Assembly (NCBI RefSeq): GCF_000293805.1
Contig: NZ_AMBZ01000004.1
Span: forward strand, 616,735 to 680,734
DNA from: Paenibacillus alvei DSM 29
GTDB lineage: Bacteria > Bacillota > Bacilli > Paenibacillales > Paenibacillaceae
Reading direction: 5' to 3'
DNA length: 64,000 nt
Under the pieces are notes generated by a model. That model saw only the letters and a program-made list of their open reading frames with translations, searched no databases and was not told the origin of the DNA. Below, one piece after another: positions 1-8,797 of the stretch. Positions within the stretch are counted from its first letter, which is position 1, and each line of letters opens with the position of its first letter. A program made the translations under genes and the position numbers.

Positions 1-58
1 ATTGAAAAATCATGTATGATAGGAAATGAACAACCTTTCGAATATGAAGGAGAAGAGG

Positions 59-2020
59 ATGACGGAACGTCAACTTCCACATTATACAATTGAATTAGAA
101 CCGAAAAAGATAGAGACAAAGGATTACCAAGAATCCGCTCCTGTCGATGATGAATTGGCAATAGAAGGATGGTTGTTGCAACGTGATGTGACACCTCATG
201 ACTTTCCGTATATTGCCTCACTGCTGCAATCCGCCTACCGCGCGTGGCTAAAGGATATGCCAAATGAAGCGCTGTCCATCATTGGAAGCAGCGCTATTTA
301 TGATTATTCCGGTGGATGGCTCGCAGGAGATAAGTCACTGCTGGATACGGACAGCAGAGCCAGCGAGGCGATGAATGAATGTTTGCAAGAGCGAACCAAG
401 ACGATAGCAGCTATTGGAGACGGGGTATTGGTTATGTGCCCGCTGCACACACGAGAAGGGCGTGATGTGTTCGCAGTCGCTGTGTATAAACTGCTGATGC
501 CGAATGAGGCTATGACAGCACTCGAAGCGTGGACACACGCGCTTCGCGCTCAGTTCTATCTTGCATTTGAATATACATTTATTAAAGAACTTATGTACAC
601 ACAGCGCGTTGTTGAAAGAGAATATAAGCGCAGAGATGTTCTATATAATGTTGTGCGTCACATGCATGATCGAATTGATGTAGATGCAGTATTGACACAA
701 ATTATGGAAAGTGTCGAACGGCTTGTGCCGGAATCGAGCATTGAGGTGTATTTATCGCAAGATCATCATAGTGTGAATCCGAAGGTGAAGACGCTCGTAT
801 TCAAGTCATGGGGAGACCCAATTGTAATGCAAGCCTTTATGAAGGGCGAACTATGTTACGGACGAACGCAGGAGGGACATATTGAAGTTGCCTTTGCACT
901 TTGCGGTAAGCAAGGCTCATACGGCGTGTTGAAGGTATGCTTCCTTGGCGAGGATCCTGATCCTTCGGATGTGCAGCTCATTCAACTCGTCGTAGAGACA
1001 GCAGGGACGGCTTTTGAGAATGCACGACTTCATGAGCAAGCCAATGAAGTCATACAAGAGCTCCGTTTTATCAATGATTTGACGAAGCGAATTAATCAGA
1101 GCCTACGGCTGCGGGATGTATTCCGAGACGCTACGCATGAACTGCTGCGGGTGTTCGGTGCTGAATTTTGCCTATTGCTGCAGCTCCATACTGAGAAGAA
1201 TCGCTTCGAGGTCGTATCCTGTAATTTAGAAGAGTTTGATGGGGCTCATATGCCGGCAGATGAAGGATTGTTCGGCTATATGATCTCACTGCGTGAACCG
1301 ATAATTGTGTCTGACTGTACGGAGCAGACTCCTGCTTCGATGCAATTCTTCGAGAAGCTCGGCTTGCGTTCCGTTATTGCAGCTCCGTTATTCGGCGGAG
1401 GCGAGCTGGTTGGGATTGTCTTGCTTGCAGACAAGCGGCCGCAATTCTTTACGTATGAGAACTTGAAGCTGCTGCAAATGCTTGCTACTCATATTGGTCT
1501 TGCTATTGCAAACGCCACCTTGCATGCAAGAGTGAAACATCTTGCGAATAAAGACCAGCTTACAGGGCTTTTTGCAAGGCATTATTTGGACAAGCAAATC
1601 GATCGGCTGCAAAAGAATGATTTCTGTGGGTCATTGATTGTGGCGGATATTGATTATTTTAAGCATATTAACGACTCCTATGGTCATCAAATTGGCGACA
1701 AGATTCTGAATCAAGTCAGCCGAATCATACGCTCATCGATTCGAGAAACAGACATTGCGGCCCGTTGGGGCGGTGAGGAGCTTGCAATATACTTTCCACA
1801 GCTTACCTTGCCCCAAACACTTGGTGTGGCGGAACGGATACGGACTCGAGTGGCCAATGAAACAGATCCGCGTGTTACGGTTTCATGTGGAATTGCAGAC
1901 TGGAATTGGCAGGATGAGAAGATTAGTGTGGAATCTTTGTTCTACCGGGCAGATGTCGCCTTGTATGAGGCGAAGAACGGTGGACGGAACCGGATTCAAG
2001 TGAGCAAGAAGGAGTGGTAA
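59..2020 (+). CDS. GAF-GGDEF protein, probable diguanylate cyclase
   Basis: A 653-residue soluble protein. The C-terminal 160 residues form a GGDEF domain with an intact active-site motif written GGEEL, preceded by DQLTGLFARHYLD and the DIDYFKHIND metal-binding segment, so it probably makes cyclic di-GMP from GTP. The middle (about residues 200-480) looks like two GAF-type sensor repeats, and the N-terminal 180 residues are of unknown type. I see no membrane segment, so sensing is probably cytoplasmic. The first in-frame ATG is at 26, but the AAGGAG at 47-52 sits 6 bases before the ATG at 59, which I chose. A hairpin terminator follows directly. The ligand is unknown. Confidence 0.85.
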   Translation: MTERQLPHYTIELEPKKIETKDYQESAPVDDELAIEGWLLQRDVTPHDFPYIASLLQSAYRAWLKDMPNEALSIIGSSAIYDYSGGWLAGDKSLLDTDSRASEAMNECLQERTKTIAAIGDGVLVMCPLHTREGRDVFAVAVYKLLMPNEAMTALEAWTHALRAQFYLAFEYTFIKELMYTQRVVEREYKRRDVLYNVVRHMHDRIDVDAVLTQIMESVERLVPESSIEVYLSQDHHSVNPKVKTLVFKSWGDPIVMQAFMKGELCYGRTQEGHIEVAFALCGKQGSYGVLKVCFLGEDPDPSDVQLIQLVVETAGTAFENARLHEQANEVIQELRFINDLTKRINQSLRLRDVFRDATHELLRVFGAEFCLLLQLHTEKNRFEVVSCNLEEFDGAHMPADEGLFGYMISLREPIIVSDCTEQTPASMQFFEKLGLRSVIAAPLFGGGELVGIVLLADKRPQFFTYENLKLLQMLATHIGLAIANATLHARVKHLANKDQLTGLFARHYLDKQIDRLQKNDFCGSLIVADIDYFKHINDSYGHQIGDKILNQVSRIIRSSIRETDIAARWGGEELAIYFPQLTLPQTLGVAERIRTRVANETDPRVTVSCGIADWNWQDEKISVESLFYRADVALYEAKNGGRNRIQVSKKEW

Positions 2021-2066
2021 GCGCATTGCGATACCGTCGAATAATTCCAAAACAGACGTGAAACGC

Positions 2067-2104
2067 TAAAAGAGGCGGGAATAACATTTCCCACCTCTTT
2101 TTTC
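2067..2104 (+). terminator. Rho-independent terminator after the GGDEF gene
   Basis: AAAAGAGGCGGGAA and TTCCCACCTCTTTT pair around a short loop and run into a T-tract. It separates the GGDEF gene from the lipoprotein gene. Confidence 0.8.
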
Positions 2105-2132
2105 GTTCATGAATATAGTGGAGGTGATTGAC

Positions 2133-2960
2133 ATGATAACCACGACAAGAGCAAAAGTACGAGTAAAGTGGAACAGGATAACGCGGACAGTAGTACTGCT
2201 GCTTGGTGCTATTTTGATCCATGGATGTTCGATTGCGGATCATACACCTCCTGAAGCATTGCTTGACAGAGCACTAAATGGCATGGCAGGTAAAGATCAG
2301 TTTCGCTTTCAGGGGATGGCTGAAATTCGAACAGGTAGAGATAAGCTGCTGGCGAAGCAGCTGCGATATGAGGGAGAAATTCAACAGCATAAGGGGATCT
2401 ATATGCGGTTAAGCCCTCAGGCTGAGCAGACAACGACAGAGAACAGATGGAATCCGCTTAAACAATTGGAAGAGCTTAGAATCGATGGGGCCAAGCGTGT
2501 GAAGGCGCTGACAAGTTATGATCCCGTTGTACAAACACATGCAGGCTCAACAAGCAAGATGCATATTATGAGCATGGACGAGAAGCAGCGAGCGGATTTG
2601 ATTCCATTGCAAGTTGATGTAGACGCAGAACAAGCTAAGCACATGTATACGAAACAATTGATTGATGATTATGATCGGTTGATTACACCAAATGTACAGC
2701 TGCAGCAAATGAAGGGCAGCATGTCTCAAGCTGACGAGCAAAAGCTGCAAAAGAAACTATCAGCCCTTGCTGCTCAAGGCCGTAAGGAGCTCTATGCGAA
2801 GCTGAAGAATGCAGCGGTACAAGCGAAGTATGTGGTATGGGTAAATAAGCGTGATTCGCTTCCTGCCTACGTAGAAGGTTGGATCACTTCATCTTATGAT
2901 GAGCAAGGAGAGCCGAAGGAAGAGCTGGTTCACATGCAGTCCCGATTTTTGTATGAGTAG
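2133..2960 (+). CDS. Predicted lipoprotein of unknown function
   Basis: About 275 residues. A basic N-terminus is followed by a hydrophobic stretch (VVLLLGAILIHGC) ending in a lipobox-like Cys near residue 31, so export and lipid anchoring on the outer face of the membrane are likely. The rest is hydrophilic and rich in Gln, Lys and Glu, without a motif I recognise. GGAGGTG at 2120-2126 lies 6 bases before the ATG at 2133, favouring it over the upstream ATG at 2109. The gene stands alone between a terminator and the aminopeptidase gene. The general look (an extracytoplasmic domain that responds to load on the sheet) resembles LolA-like or sporulation lipoproteins, but this is only an impression. 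Confidence 0.65.
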   Translation: MITTTRAKVRVKWNRITRTVVLLLGAILIHGCSIADHTPPEALLDRALNGMAGKDQFRFQGMAEIRTGRDKLLAKQLRYEGEIQQHKGIYMRLSPQAEQTTTENRWNPLKQLEELRIDGAKRVKALTSYDPVVQTHAGSTSKMHIMSMDEKQRADLIPLQVDVDAEQAKHMYTKQLIDDYDRLITPNVQLQQMKGSMSQADEQKLQKKLSALAAQGRKELYAKLKNAAVQAKYVVWVNKRDSLPAYVEGWITSSYDEQGEPKEELVHMQSRFLYE

Positions 2961-3061
2961 AGTATCACTTGTACAGCGGTAGGAACCGCTGACGTCATGC
3001 GATCATCGTGATACAATGATAATCGTAAGATCATGCAAACCGACCGAGGAGGAACCATAGG

Positions 3062-4177
3062 ATGAAAGACCCAAGAATAGAAGAGCTTGCGAAAAACTTG
3101 GTTGGATACTCTGTGGATGTACAGCCAGGGGAAAATATCCTTGTAGAGATGATTGGATCTGAGCGTGAACTGGTTACATGTATTGTGAACGAGATTGCTA
3201 AGCGTGGCGGCCGTCCGTTTGTGCAGCTAACCGATCGTTCTGTGCTGCGTTCGCTTCTCTTGAATGCAACCAAAGAGCAAATGGAGACATGGAAAGAGTA
3301 CGATTTGCTTCGTATGCAGAATATGCAGGGGTATATCGGTATTCGTGCAGGGGAGAATGCGAATGAATTGGCAGATGTGCCAAAAGATAAGATGGCATTG
3401 TATGAGTCAATTTACTCCCATCCTGTACATATGGAAGAGCGTGTAAAACGCACGAAATGGGTTGTGCTCCGCTACCCGAACGCTTCAATGGCCCAGTGGG
3501 CGAACACATCGACAGAGGCGTTTGAAGATTTCTACTTCAATGTATGCAACCTGGACTATTCCAAAATGGATACAGCGATGGATGCTTTGAAAAACTTGAT
3601 GGATCGTACTGACAAGGTACGCCTGGTCGGACCAGGAACAGATCTTAGCTTCTCCATCAAGAACATTGGTTCTGTCAAATGCTCCGGACAACGGAACATT
3701 CCAGACGGAGAAGTGTATACGGCTCCAGTGCGTGATTCGGTGAATGGCACCTTGTCCTACAATACACCGTCCATCTACAACGGGTTCACATTCGAGAACG
3801 TGAAATTCCGTTTTGAGAACGGTAAAATTGTGGAGGCAACAAGCAACGATACGGATCGCTTGAATGAAATCTTGGATTCGGATGAAGGGGCTCGCCACAT
3901 CGGGGAATTTGCAATTGGCGTCAATCCGTACATCTTGCACCCGATGAAGGATATTTTGTTCGATGAAAAGATCGCGGGCAGCATTCATTTCACACCGGGC
4001 CAAGCCTATGACACAGCGGATAACGGCAATCGCTCGTCCATCCACTGGGACTTGGTTCTGATCCAACGTCCAGAGTACGGCGGCGGTGAGATGTACTTTG
4101 ATGATGTGCTCGTACGCAAAGACGGCCGATTTGTCATTCCAGAGCTGGAATGCTTGAATCCTGAACATTTGAAGTAG
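3062..4177 (+). CDS. Aminopeptidase, M29 (thermophilic metalloprotease) family
   Basis: 371 residues, the usual length for the AmpS/PepS/aminopeptidase T family, which removes N-terminal residues from peptides in the cytoplasm using two metal ions. Family landmarks are visible: NIPDGEVYTAPVRDSVNG near residue 215, the RHIGEFAIGVNP segment near 280, and HFTPGQAYDTADNG followed by SIHWDLV near 315-340, which together carry the metal-binding Glu, His and Asp residues. A GAGGAGGAAC ribosome site precedes the ATG. It is not in an operon. A role in peptide turnover is inferred from the family. Confidence 0.92.
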   Translation: MKDPRIEELAKNLVGYSVDVQPGENILVEMIGSERELVTCIVNEIAKRGGRPFVQLTDRSVLRSLLLNATKEQMETWKEYDLLRMQNMQGYIGIRAGENANELADVPKDKMALYESIYSHPVHMEERVKRTKWVVLRYPNASMAQWANTSTEAFEDFYFNVCNLDYSKMDTAMDALKNLMDRTDKVRLVGPGTDLSFSIKNIGSVKCSGQRNIPDGEVYTAPVRDSVNGTLSYNTPSIYNGFTFENVKFRFENGKIVEATSNDTDRLNEILDSDEGARHIGEFAIGVNPYILHPMKDILFDEKIAGSIHFTPGQAYDTADNGNRSSIHWDLVLIQRPEYGGGEMYFDDVLVRKDGRFVIPELECLNPEHLK

Positions 4178-4289
4178 TCTATATTTGCCTGCTTCTAATG
4201 AAGGATTTCACCTTGCGCCAAGACTCTTATTCACGGTATGATGGAAGCGTATAAATTTAGATGTGATTTACTGAGACGGAGGGATTTCA

Positions 4290-4532
4290 ATGTCTAATAA
4301 CACGGCAATTGTGGAAATCTCGCAAACAGCGAACAAATTCAGATCCTCGATTGTGTTACAAGCCGACAACAAATACATTGACGTAAAAAGTATTCTTGGC
4401 TTGTTCACAACGCTCGTTGGTAATCAAGCCTATGAACTGCATGTCCATGGTTCAGATGTGGACGAGGCAAAAGCAGCAATGGCTGAGGTATTTGCAAAGC
4501 ACGGTTTGAATGTAACTGTTGTAGCCGAATAA
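4290..4532 (+). CDS. HPr-like protein without the catalytic histidine
   Basis: 80 residues with the HPr fold pattern. The segment VKSILGL, with Ser34, aligns to the Ser46 region of HPr that HPr kinase phosphorylates. The first half should contain the GIHARPA active-site loop with His15, but here it reads QTANKFRSS and has no histidine before residue 51. It therefore cannot take phosphate from PTS enzyme I in the usual way. It recalls Crh of Bacillus, which has Gln in place of His15 and serves in catabolite control, but the sequence is clearly different from Crh and slightly shorter. The ribosome site GACGGAGGGA precedes the ATG. The gene is monocistronic with its own terminator. Regulatory role inferred. 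Confidence 0.75.
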   Translation: MSNNTAIVEISQTANKFRSSIVLQADNKYIDVKSILGLFTTLVGNQAYELHVHGSDVDEAKAAMAEVFAKHGLNVTVVAE

Positions 4533-4540
4533 TTCGAAAC

Positions 4541-4583
4541 GAGAAGAATAGGGGGCCGGGACGATTTGTCTCGGCTCTTCTTT
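4541..4583 (+). terminator. Rho-independent terminator after the HPr-like gene
   Basis: GCCGGGAC and GTCTCGGC pair, extended by GAGAAGAA against CTCTTC, with TTTC after. The rest of the gap to 4832 shows no ORF or structure I can name. Confidence 0.65.
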
Positions 4584-4832
4584 CATATTGGAATGAGACT
4601 GCGACGTTCATGTTGACGGTTCATTATATTTTTTGTCGCCATGCAACATCTGTGATACAGTAAATATGCGCGCGGTGCAAGGCATTCAGTCCTTTATGAA
4701 CGTTTGCCATGGCGCTGGAAATGTGCGGTTTATCACATAGAAGTTCACCGTGCATCTTGTGTTACAGGGCGTGATCGTCTAATATTAGAAATAGAACAAA
4801 CGTGACTTCGGGTCATAGGGGGGAAATCAGGC

Positions 4833-5123
4833 ATGTCTTCGTCGGATGTGGTACAAAAGATCAATGATAAGGCGCTCGCTCTGCTTGAAGATGATGCGCA
4901 TCAAATAGAGAAACTCATTCAAGTTCAAATGGAGAACTTGGCGACGCGTTACTGCCCTCTCTATGAGGAAGTGCTAGATACGCAGATGTATGGTTTTTCT
5001 AGACAGGTGGACTTTGCGGTAAGAGCTGGATTGGTAGAAGAGGATGTCGGACGTATGCTGGTCAGCAGATTAGAGCGGAATCTTGCCGTATTGTATGAAG
5101 CATTGAACAAAGCAGAGAAATAA
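4833..5123 (+). CDS. ylaN: YlaN family protein
   Basis: 96 residues, closely matching B. subtilis YlaN (DUF1507). The core CPLYEEVLDTQMYG followed by SRQVDFAVRAGLVEE is diagnostic. YlaN is a small helical cytoplasmic protein; in Bacillus and Staphylococcus it has been linked to iron homeostasis through interaction with the Fur repressor. A GGGGGAAATC ribosome site precedes the ATG. As in Bacillus, ftsW lies close by, although here it is on the opposite strand 1.9 kb away with the antiporter and an Asp23 gene between. A strong terminator follows. Confidence 0.92.
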   Translation: MSSSDVVQKINDKALALLEDDAHQIEKLIQVQMENLATRYCPLYEEVLDTQMYGFSRQVDFAVRAGLVEEDVGRMLVSRLERNLAVLYEALNKAEK

Positions 5124-5173
5124 ATAGAGAAGAAAATATGTAGAGCGTATAGCGTAACGGCTGAATACAAAGA

Positions 5174-5201
5174 AAGCTTGGGACAAGTCCCAAGCTTTTT
5201 G
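5174..5201 (+). terminator. Rho-independent terminator after ylaN
   Basis: AAGCTTGGGAC and GTCCCAAGCTT form a perfect 11-bp stem with a two-base loop, followed by TTTTT. Confidence 0.9.
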
Positions 5202-5280
5202 TGTTCATTATGTATAAAAAAGTTGATGACAAGCTGTCCCCACGCTTAATAGCTGAGCTAGATCGCATAGACCGGATCGC

Positions 5281-6354
5281 TTAGACGAGATAGAAGGAGA
5301 CGCCAAGAATCACATACACAGCTAACAGCAGCAGGCCTTCGTACCAGTTCGTACGACCGTCTTGGGAAATGGATTTGGCTATAAATACAGAGACGCCAAT
5401 TGCCACCATCTCAATGGTTGTAAATACGATATCCATCGTTTGTCCAAACAGTGTACTGACGAAGACGAGCACCGGTGCTACGAACAGTGCAATTTGCAAG
5501 CTGCTGCCAATTGCAATTTCGACGGCAGCGCCAATCTTGTTCTTCATGGCCATCATAACTGCCGCGCTATGTTCTGCAGCATTGCCCACGATCGCAATCA
5601 CGAATGCCCCTACGAACAGTTCGGATAAGCCGAATTGTGCGGTGAATGAATCCAGGGTGCCAACAAGCCATTCACTGACGAATGCGACCATGACCGTAGA
5701 TAGAAGCAGATAAAAGATAGATCTGGATTTGGACCAAGCAGGCTCTTCTTCGGCTTGCTCTTCACCAACCGCCGATTCGTCTACGAGCATGTCCTTATGC
5801 GTAATCATAGAGAACACGAGCCAGAGTAAATAGGCAGCAATCAATACACCTGCTACGATTAAGCTGAGTGTCTTCGTTCCTTCTGCACTGATGGAATGGG
5901 TCGTAAAAAATGCGGCGGGCACAAATAATGCAATGACAGCAAGCAGCATGAGGGAGCCATTCATTCCGGCAAGCTCAATGTTGAATCGCTGCACTTTAAA
6001 CTTTAATCCGCCCACGAATAAGCTAAGGCCCAATACAAGCAGCAAGTTGCCGATAATTGCTCCTGTTAAACTGGCCTTGACCATGTCGAATAGTCCTTCC
6101 CGCACAAGGAAGATCGCGATGATAAGCTCAGCTGCATTACCGAAGGTTGCATTTAGGAATCCTCCAAGTCGCTGGCCTGCATAATGGGATACACTTTCTG
6201 TAGATCGTCCGAGGAAGCCCGCCACGAAGATAATCGCGATTGCGGAAATAACGAATTGCACTGTCATATTCCAATGGAGGTAATGACCTACCCCGCTTAG
6301 GACGAATGTGATGCACAATAGCGCGAAAAACAATCGGTTGCGCAAACCGACCAC
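5281..6354 (-). CDS. Calcium/proton antiporter (CaCA family)
   Basis: 357 residues with about 11 hydrophobic segments. The two inverted signature motifs of cation/Ca2+ exchangers are visible: FGNAAELIIA near residue 72 and VGNAAEHSAA near residue 255, each giving the conserved acidic residue that binds Ca2+. A short acidic loop (EEQAEEEPAW) lies between the two halves, as in the microbial Cax/YfkE type. It probably exports Ca2+ in exchange for protons. It is transcribed alone, away from the Asp23 gene. A P-type Ca2+ ATPase lies 14 kb to the right, so the cell has at least two Ca2+ export routes in this window. Confidence 0.9.
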   Translation of the reverse strand: MVGLRNRLFFALLCITFVLSGVGHYLHWNMTVQFVISAIAIIFVAGFLGRSTESVSHYAGQRLGGFLNATFGNAAELIIAIFLVREGLFDMVKASLTGAIIGNLLLVLGLSLFVGGLKFKVQRFNIELAGMNGSLMLLAVIALFVPAAFFTTHSISAEGTKTLSLIVAGVLIAAYLLWLVFSMITHKDMLVDESAVGEEQAEEEPAWSKSRSIFYLLLSTVMVAFVSEWLVGTLDSFTAQFGLSELFVGAFVIAIVGNAAEHSAAVMMAMKNKIGAAVEIAIGSSLQIALFVAPVLVFVSTLFGQTMDIVFTTIEMVAIGVSVFIAKSISQDGRTNWYEGLLLLAVYVILGVSFYLV

Positions 6355-6487
6355 TCCTATCGTTTAAATTGTTTGGGCCAAAATATCTGATATTTAATAT
6401 AGCGAACTGATTTTCGTTTGTAAACTATGGCCAATTGATCCATTTTATCGTGCAACATCTGAATTTGGGGCGAGTTGAATACTCTGT

Positions 6488-6517
6488 TTGCTTTCATGTT
6501 CAATAATCGTCTACAAT
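6488..6517 (+). promoter_or_regulatory. Possible sigma-A promoter of the Asp23 gene
   Basis: TTGCTT at 6488-6493 and TACAAT at 6512-6517 are 18 bases apart, 27 bases before the chosen start codon. Found by eye only. Confidence 0.4.
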
Positions 6518-6544
6518 ATAGGTGAGACAGAAAGGAGGATGACG

Positions 6545-6934
6545 ATGGCTGAGGAACAATTGAACACACAGGAAGGTAACATTCGGATATCCGACGATGT
6601 CGTCGCCACAATCGCTGGTCTTGCTGCGCTTGAAACTCCAGGTATTGCTGCTATGTCAGGCGGACTGTCCGAAGGTTGGGCGAAGCGATTGAGCGGCAAG
6701 AACGTGCAAAAGGGTGTATCTGTAGAGGTAGGTCAAGTGGAAACCGCTATAGATCTGCGAGTGATTGTCATGTATGGCATGCCAATTCAGGAAGTGTGCC
6801 GCCAGTTGCAATTAAACGTCCGCGAAGCGGTTCAGAATATGACCGGACTAGACGTCGTTGAAATTAATATTAAGGTAGAGGGCGTCGCATTTAAAGACGA
6901 GGAGCTGGAGGAGATTCAGCGAATCACCAAATAG
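6545..6934 (+). CDS. Asp23/Gls24 family envelope stress protein
   Basis: 129 residues. The family pattern is clear: GNIRISDDVVATIAGLAA at the start, a KGVSVEVG strand, then DLRVIVMYGMPIQEVCRQLQ and VVEINIKVEGV. Asp23 proteins are small cytoplasmic proteins often found at the membrane and linked to cell-wall stress. AAGGAGG at 6532-6538 is correctly spaced for the ATG at 6545; the upstream in-frame ATG at 6488 overlaps the proposed promoter. A second Asp23 gene (yloU) lies at 42679, so this is one of two paralogues. A two-way terminator separates it from the convergent ftsW gene. Confidence 0.88.
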   Translation: MAEEQLNTQEGNIRISDDVVATIAGLAALETPGIAAMSGGLSEGWAKRLSGKNVQKGVSVEVGQVETAIDLRVIVMYGMPIQEVCRQLQLNVREAVQNMTGLDVVEINIKVEGVAFKDEELEEIQRITK

Positions 6935-6961
6935 GCACTTATGCTTGCATGCACAACACAC

Positions 6962-7004
6962 AAAAAAAGACTACACGGACCTGAGCGGTCGGTAGTCTTT
7001 TTTT
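6962..7004. terminator. Two-way terminator between the Asp23 gene and ftsW
   Basis: AAAAAAAGACTAC and GTAGTCTTTTTTT pair perfectly, with A and T tracts on both sides, so the hairpin works in both directions. It overlaps the last codons of ftsW. Confidence 0.85.
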
Positions 7005-8232
7005 GTTGTTCGTTCGCGAGAATTCGGCAAGCTGCCAACTGGCTTTTTATCATGACTTATCCGATTGGCCTCGCGGGAGACGCTCAGTAATATGCCGATA
7101 CTCGCCATCGTAATAAGCAGCGAGGAACCGCCATAACTAATGAGCGGCAGCGTAACACCGGTAATCGGTATCGTTCTCGTTACGCCTCCAATGTTGATGA
7201 AGGCTTGAACGGCAATAATACCGATAATGCCGACGCTCACAAGCGTTCCGTACGTATCCGGGCATCGGAGGGCGATTATAATACCACGCCAAATGAACAT
7301 CAAATAGACGATCAGGAAAATGCTTGTTCCAATAAAGCCCCATTCCTCGGCGATGATGGCGAAGATGAAGTCATTATACGGATAAGGCAGATACAACAGC
7401 TTCTGGATGCTCTGACCGAACCCGGCTCCTGTCCATCCGCCATGAGCGACGGCCTTCAACGATTGAAGCAAATTATAACTGGTTCCTTGTGCATCTTGAA
7501 AAGGATCGAGCCAAGACTGGATGCGGGCGAATTGATATCCGTCCGCCAGCTTCCCGGGCGATAGCAAAGAATGTAATCCTAAAACGACAATCACACCTGT
7601 TAGTCCTACCAACAGGCAATTCATGATGTGCTTCAGGTTGGCTCCGCCTGCAATGACGATTACACCGGCGCAGGCGGCCAAAATCATCGCAGATCCAAAG
7701 TCGGGCTGCAGCATGATCAGGCCGACAACGAAGCCGACGATAATCATGACAGGGAAAAGTCCTTTTTGAAATCTCGAAATTTCTCGCCCTTCTTGGTTAT
7801 TAAGGCGGCCAGGTACAGAACAATTGAAATCTTAGCCAATTCCGCCGGCTGTACCCCAATGGTGCCGCCGATACCGAACCAGCTTCTTGCCCCGTTTCGC
7901 TCTTGTCCTATATAAGGAACGAGAGCCAGCATTATAATCGTAACAATAAATAAAGGGATAAATAACTTTTTATACATTTTGTACGGGATATTCATTGCAA
8001 TCAGCATTGCAATCAATCCTAATCCAGCCCACATGAGCTGACGTTTGCCGAAGTAAAGTGCATCGTGGTTGTATAAAGCAGAAACGGCAGCTAGACTAGA
8101 ACTCGCACTATACACCATGACGACACCGAATCCTACGAGCAATAAAGTAAGCACGAGCAAGGTGAAATCCGGCGTGCCTTTGGCTGGTGGAGACGGGGTA
8201 TCTCGTTTCATGGGTTTGTATGTTCTACTCAA
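6971..8232 (-). CDS. ftsW: FtsW cell-division glycosyltransferase (one frameshift)
   Basis: SEDS-family peptidoglycan polymerase of the divisome, about 420 residues once repaired. The 5' part (8232 down to 7744) carries the first four or so membrane spans and the RNGARSWFGIGG and QPAELAK motifs. The 3' part (from 7747 down) carries LQPDFGSAM with the likely catalytic Asp, the long extracellular loop, and PLISYGGSSLL. The frames join exactly if one A is added to the 5-base run at 7763-7767 (gene strand FKK-GLFPV). As written, the first part ends in a TGA that overlaps an ATG of the second. Since division needs FtsW, I read the break as a sequence error. YlaN, its usual neighbour, is nearby. 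Confidence 0.88.
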
Positions 8233-8242
8233 GTGAGAACCA

Positions 8243-8584
8243 CTACGCGCTGAGCGCTTCCTTCAATTGATGCAGGCGTTGAGTAGCGGTATTGAGCTGT
8301 GCTTGCGGGATCGGGGTTTCATAGTCCAACCCATGCGGGAAAGACGCACGTCCCATGTAGACCGCTTCAATAGCCAAAACGGCATCGGGCTTCTCGAGCT
8401 TGCCTTCTTTCACTCGTGTATTAATACGCAAGTAATAGTCTTCGCTGCCTGCTTCCATCTTCAAGTCGTATGTAGCACGGTAATACTCCCATTGGCCTCG
8501 TACGAAACCGAGCTTTTCCATTGCTTCGTCAAGATAAGCAAGGTCGGATTCAAGCCCAATCAGGCCAGAATTTTCGATTATCAT
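8243..8584 (-). CDS. YugN-like family protein
   Basis: 113 residues matching the YugN-like family of Bacillales: an N-terminal ENSGLIGLESDLAYLDEAM stretch, GFVRGQWEYYRATYDLK, then YYLRINTRV. It is soluble and of unknown biochemical role. It lies 10 bases upstream of ftsW on the same strand, so the two may be co-transcribed. GGAGGAAAG precedes the start. The other side faces the M20 gene, so 8585-8797 holds two divergent promoters. Confidence 0.8.
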   Translation of the reverse strand: MIIENSGLIGLESDLAYLDEAMEKLGFVRGQWEYYRATYDLKMEAGSEDYYLRINTRVKEGKLEKPDAVLAIEAVYMGRASFPHGLDYETPIPQAQLNTATQRLHQLKEALSA

Positions 8585-8754
8585 GTACCACTTTCCTCCT
8601 TCGAGTTCTCGTCTACCTTATAAGTACAACCATCTTTACTCATTTCCATGATAGTATGTTTCCTACGCTTGCGCAAGAGATCCCTAGCGTGGTTACCGCA
8701 TGAACCGGCGCATCGGTCAAAATCATGCAAAGATATCTACGGTAGATTACGGGG

Positions 8755-8766
8755 GTATGGTACAAT
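8755..8766 (+). promoter_or_regulatory. Extended -10 promoter of the M20 gene
   Basis: TATGGTACAAT ends at 8766 and fits an extended -10 element (TRTGN before the hexamer). No good -35 is seen. It is 31 bases before the start codon. Confidence 0.45.
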
Positions 8767-8797
8767 ATTGGAAATGTGAAGGTAGGGGGAGAGAAGG

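Noticed and set aside
3485..4168. Long open frame on the minus strand inside the aminopeptidase gene
   Set aside because: Has no ribosome site and lies wholly opposite a well-supported conserved gene.
7744..7770. Programmed -1 frameshift in ftsW (run of A before the break, ATGA overlap)
   Set aside because: A -1 slip on the A run would give the full protein, but at least eight other genes have similar one-base breaks, so a general sequence error is simpler. I know of no programmed slip in ftsW.
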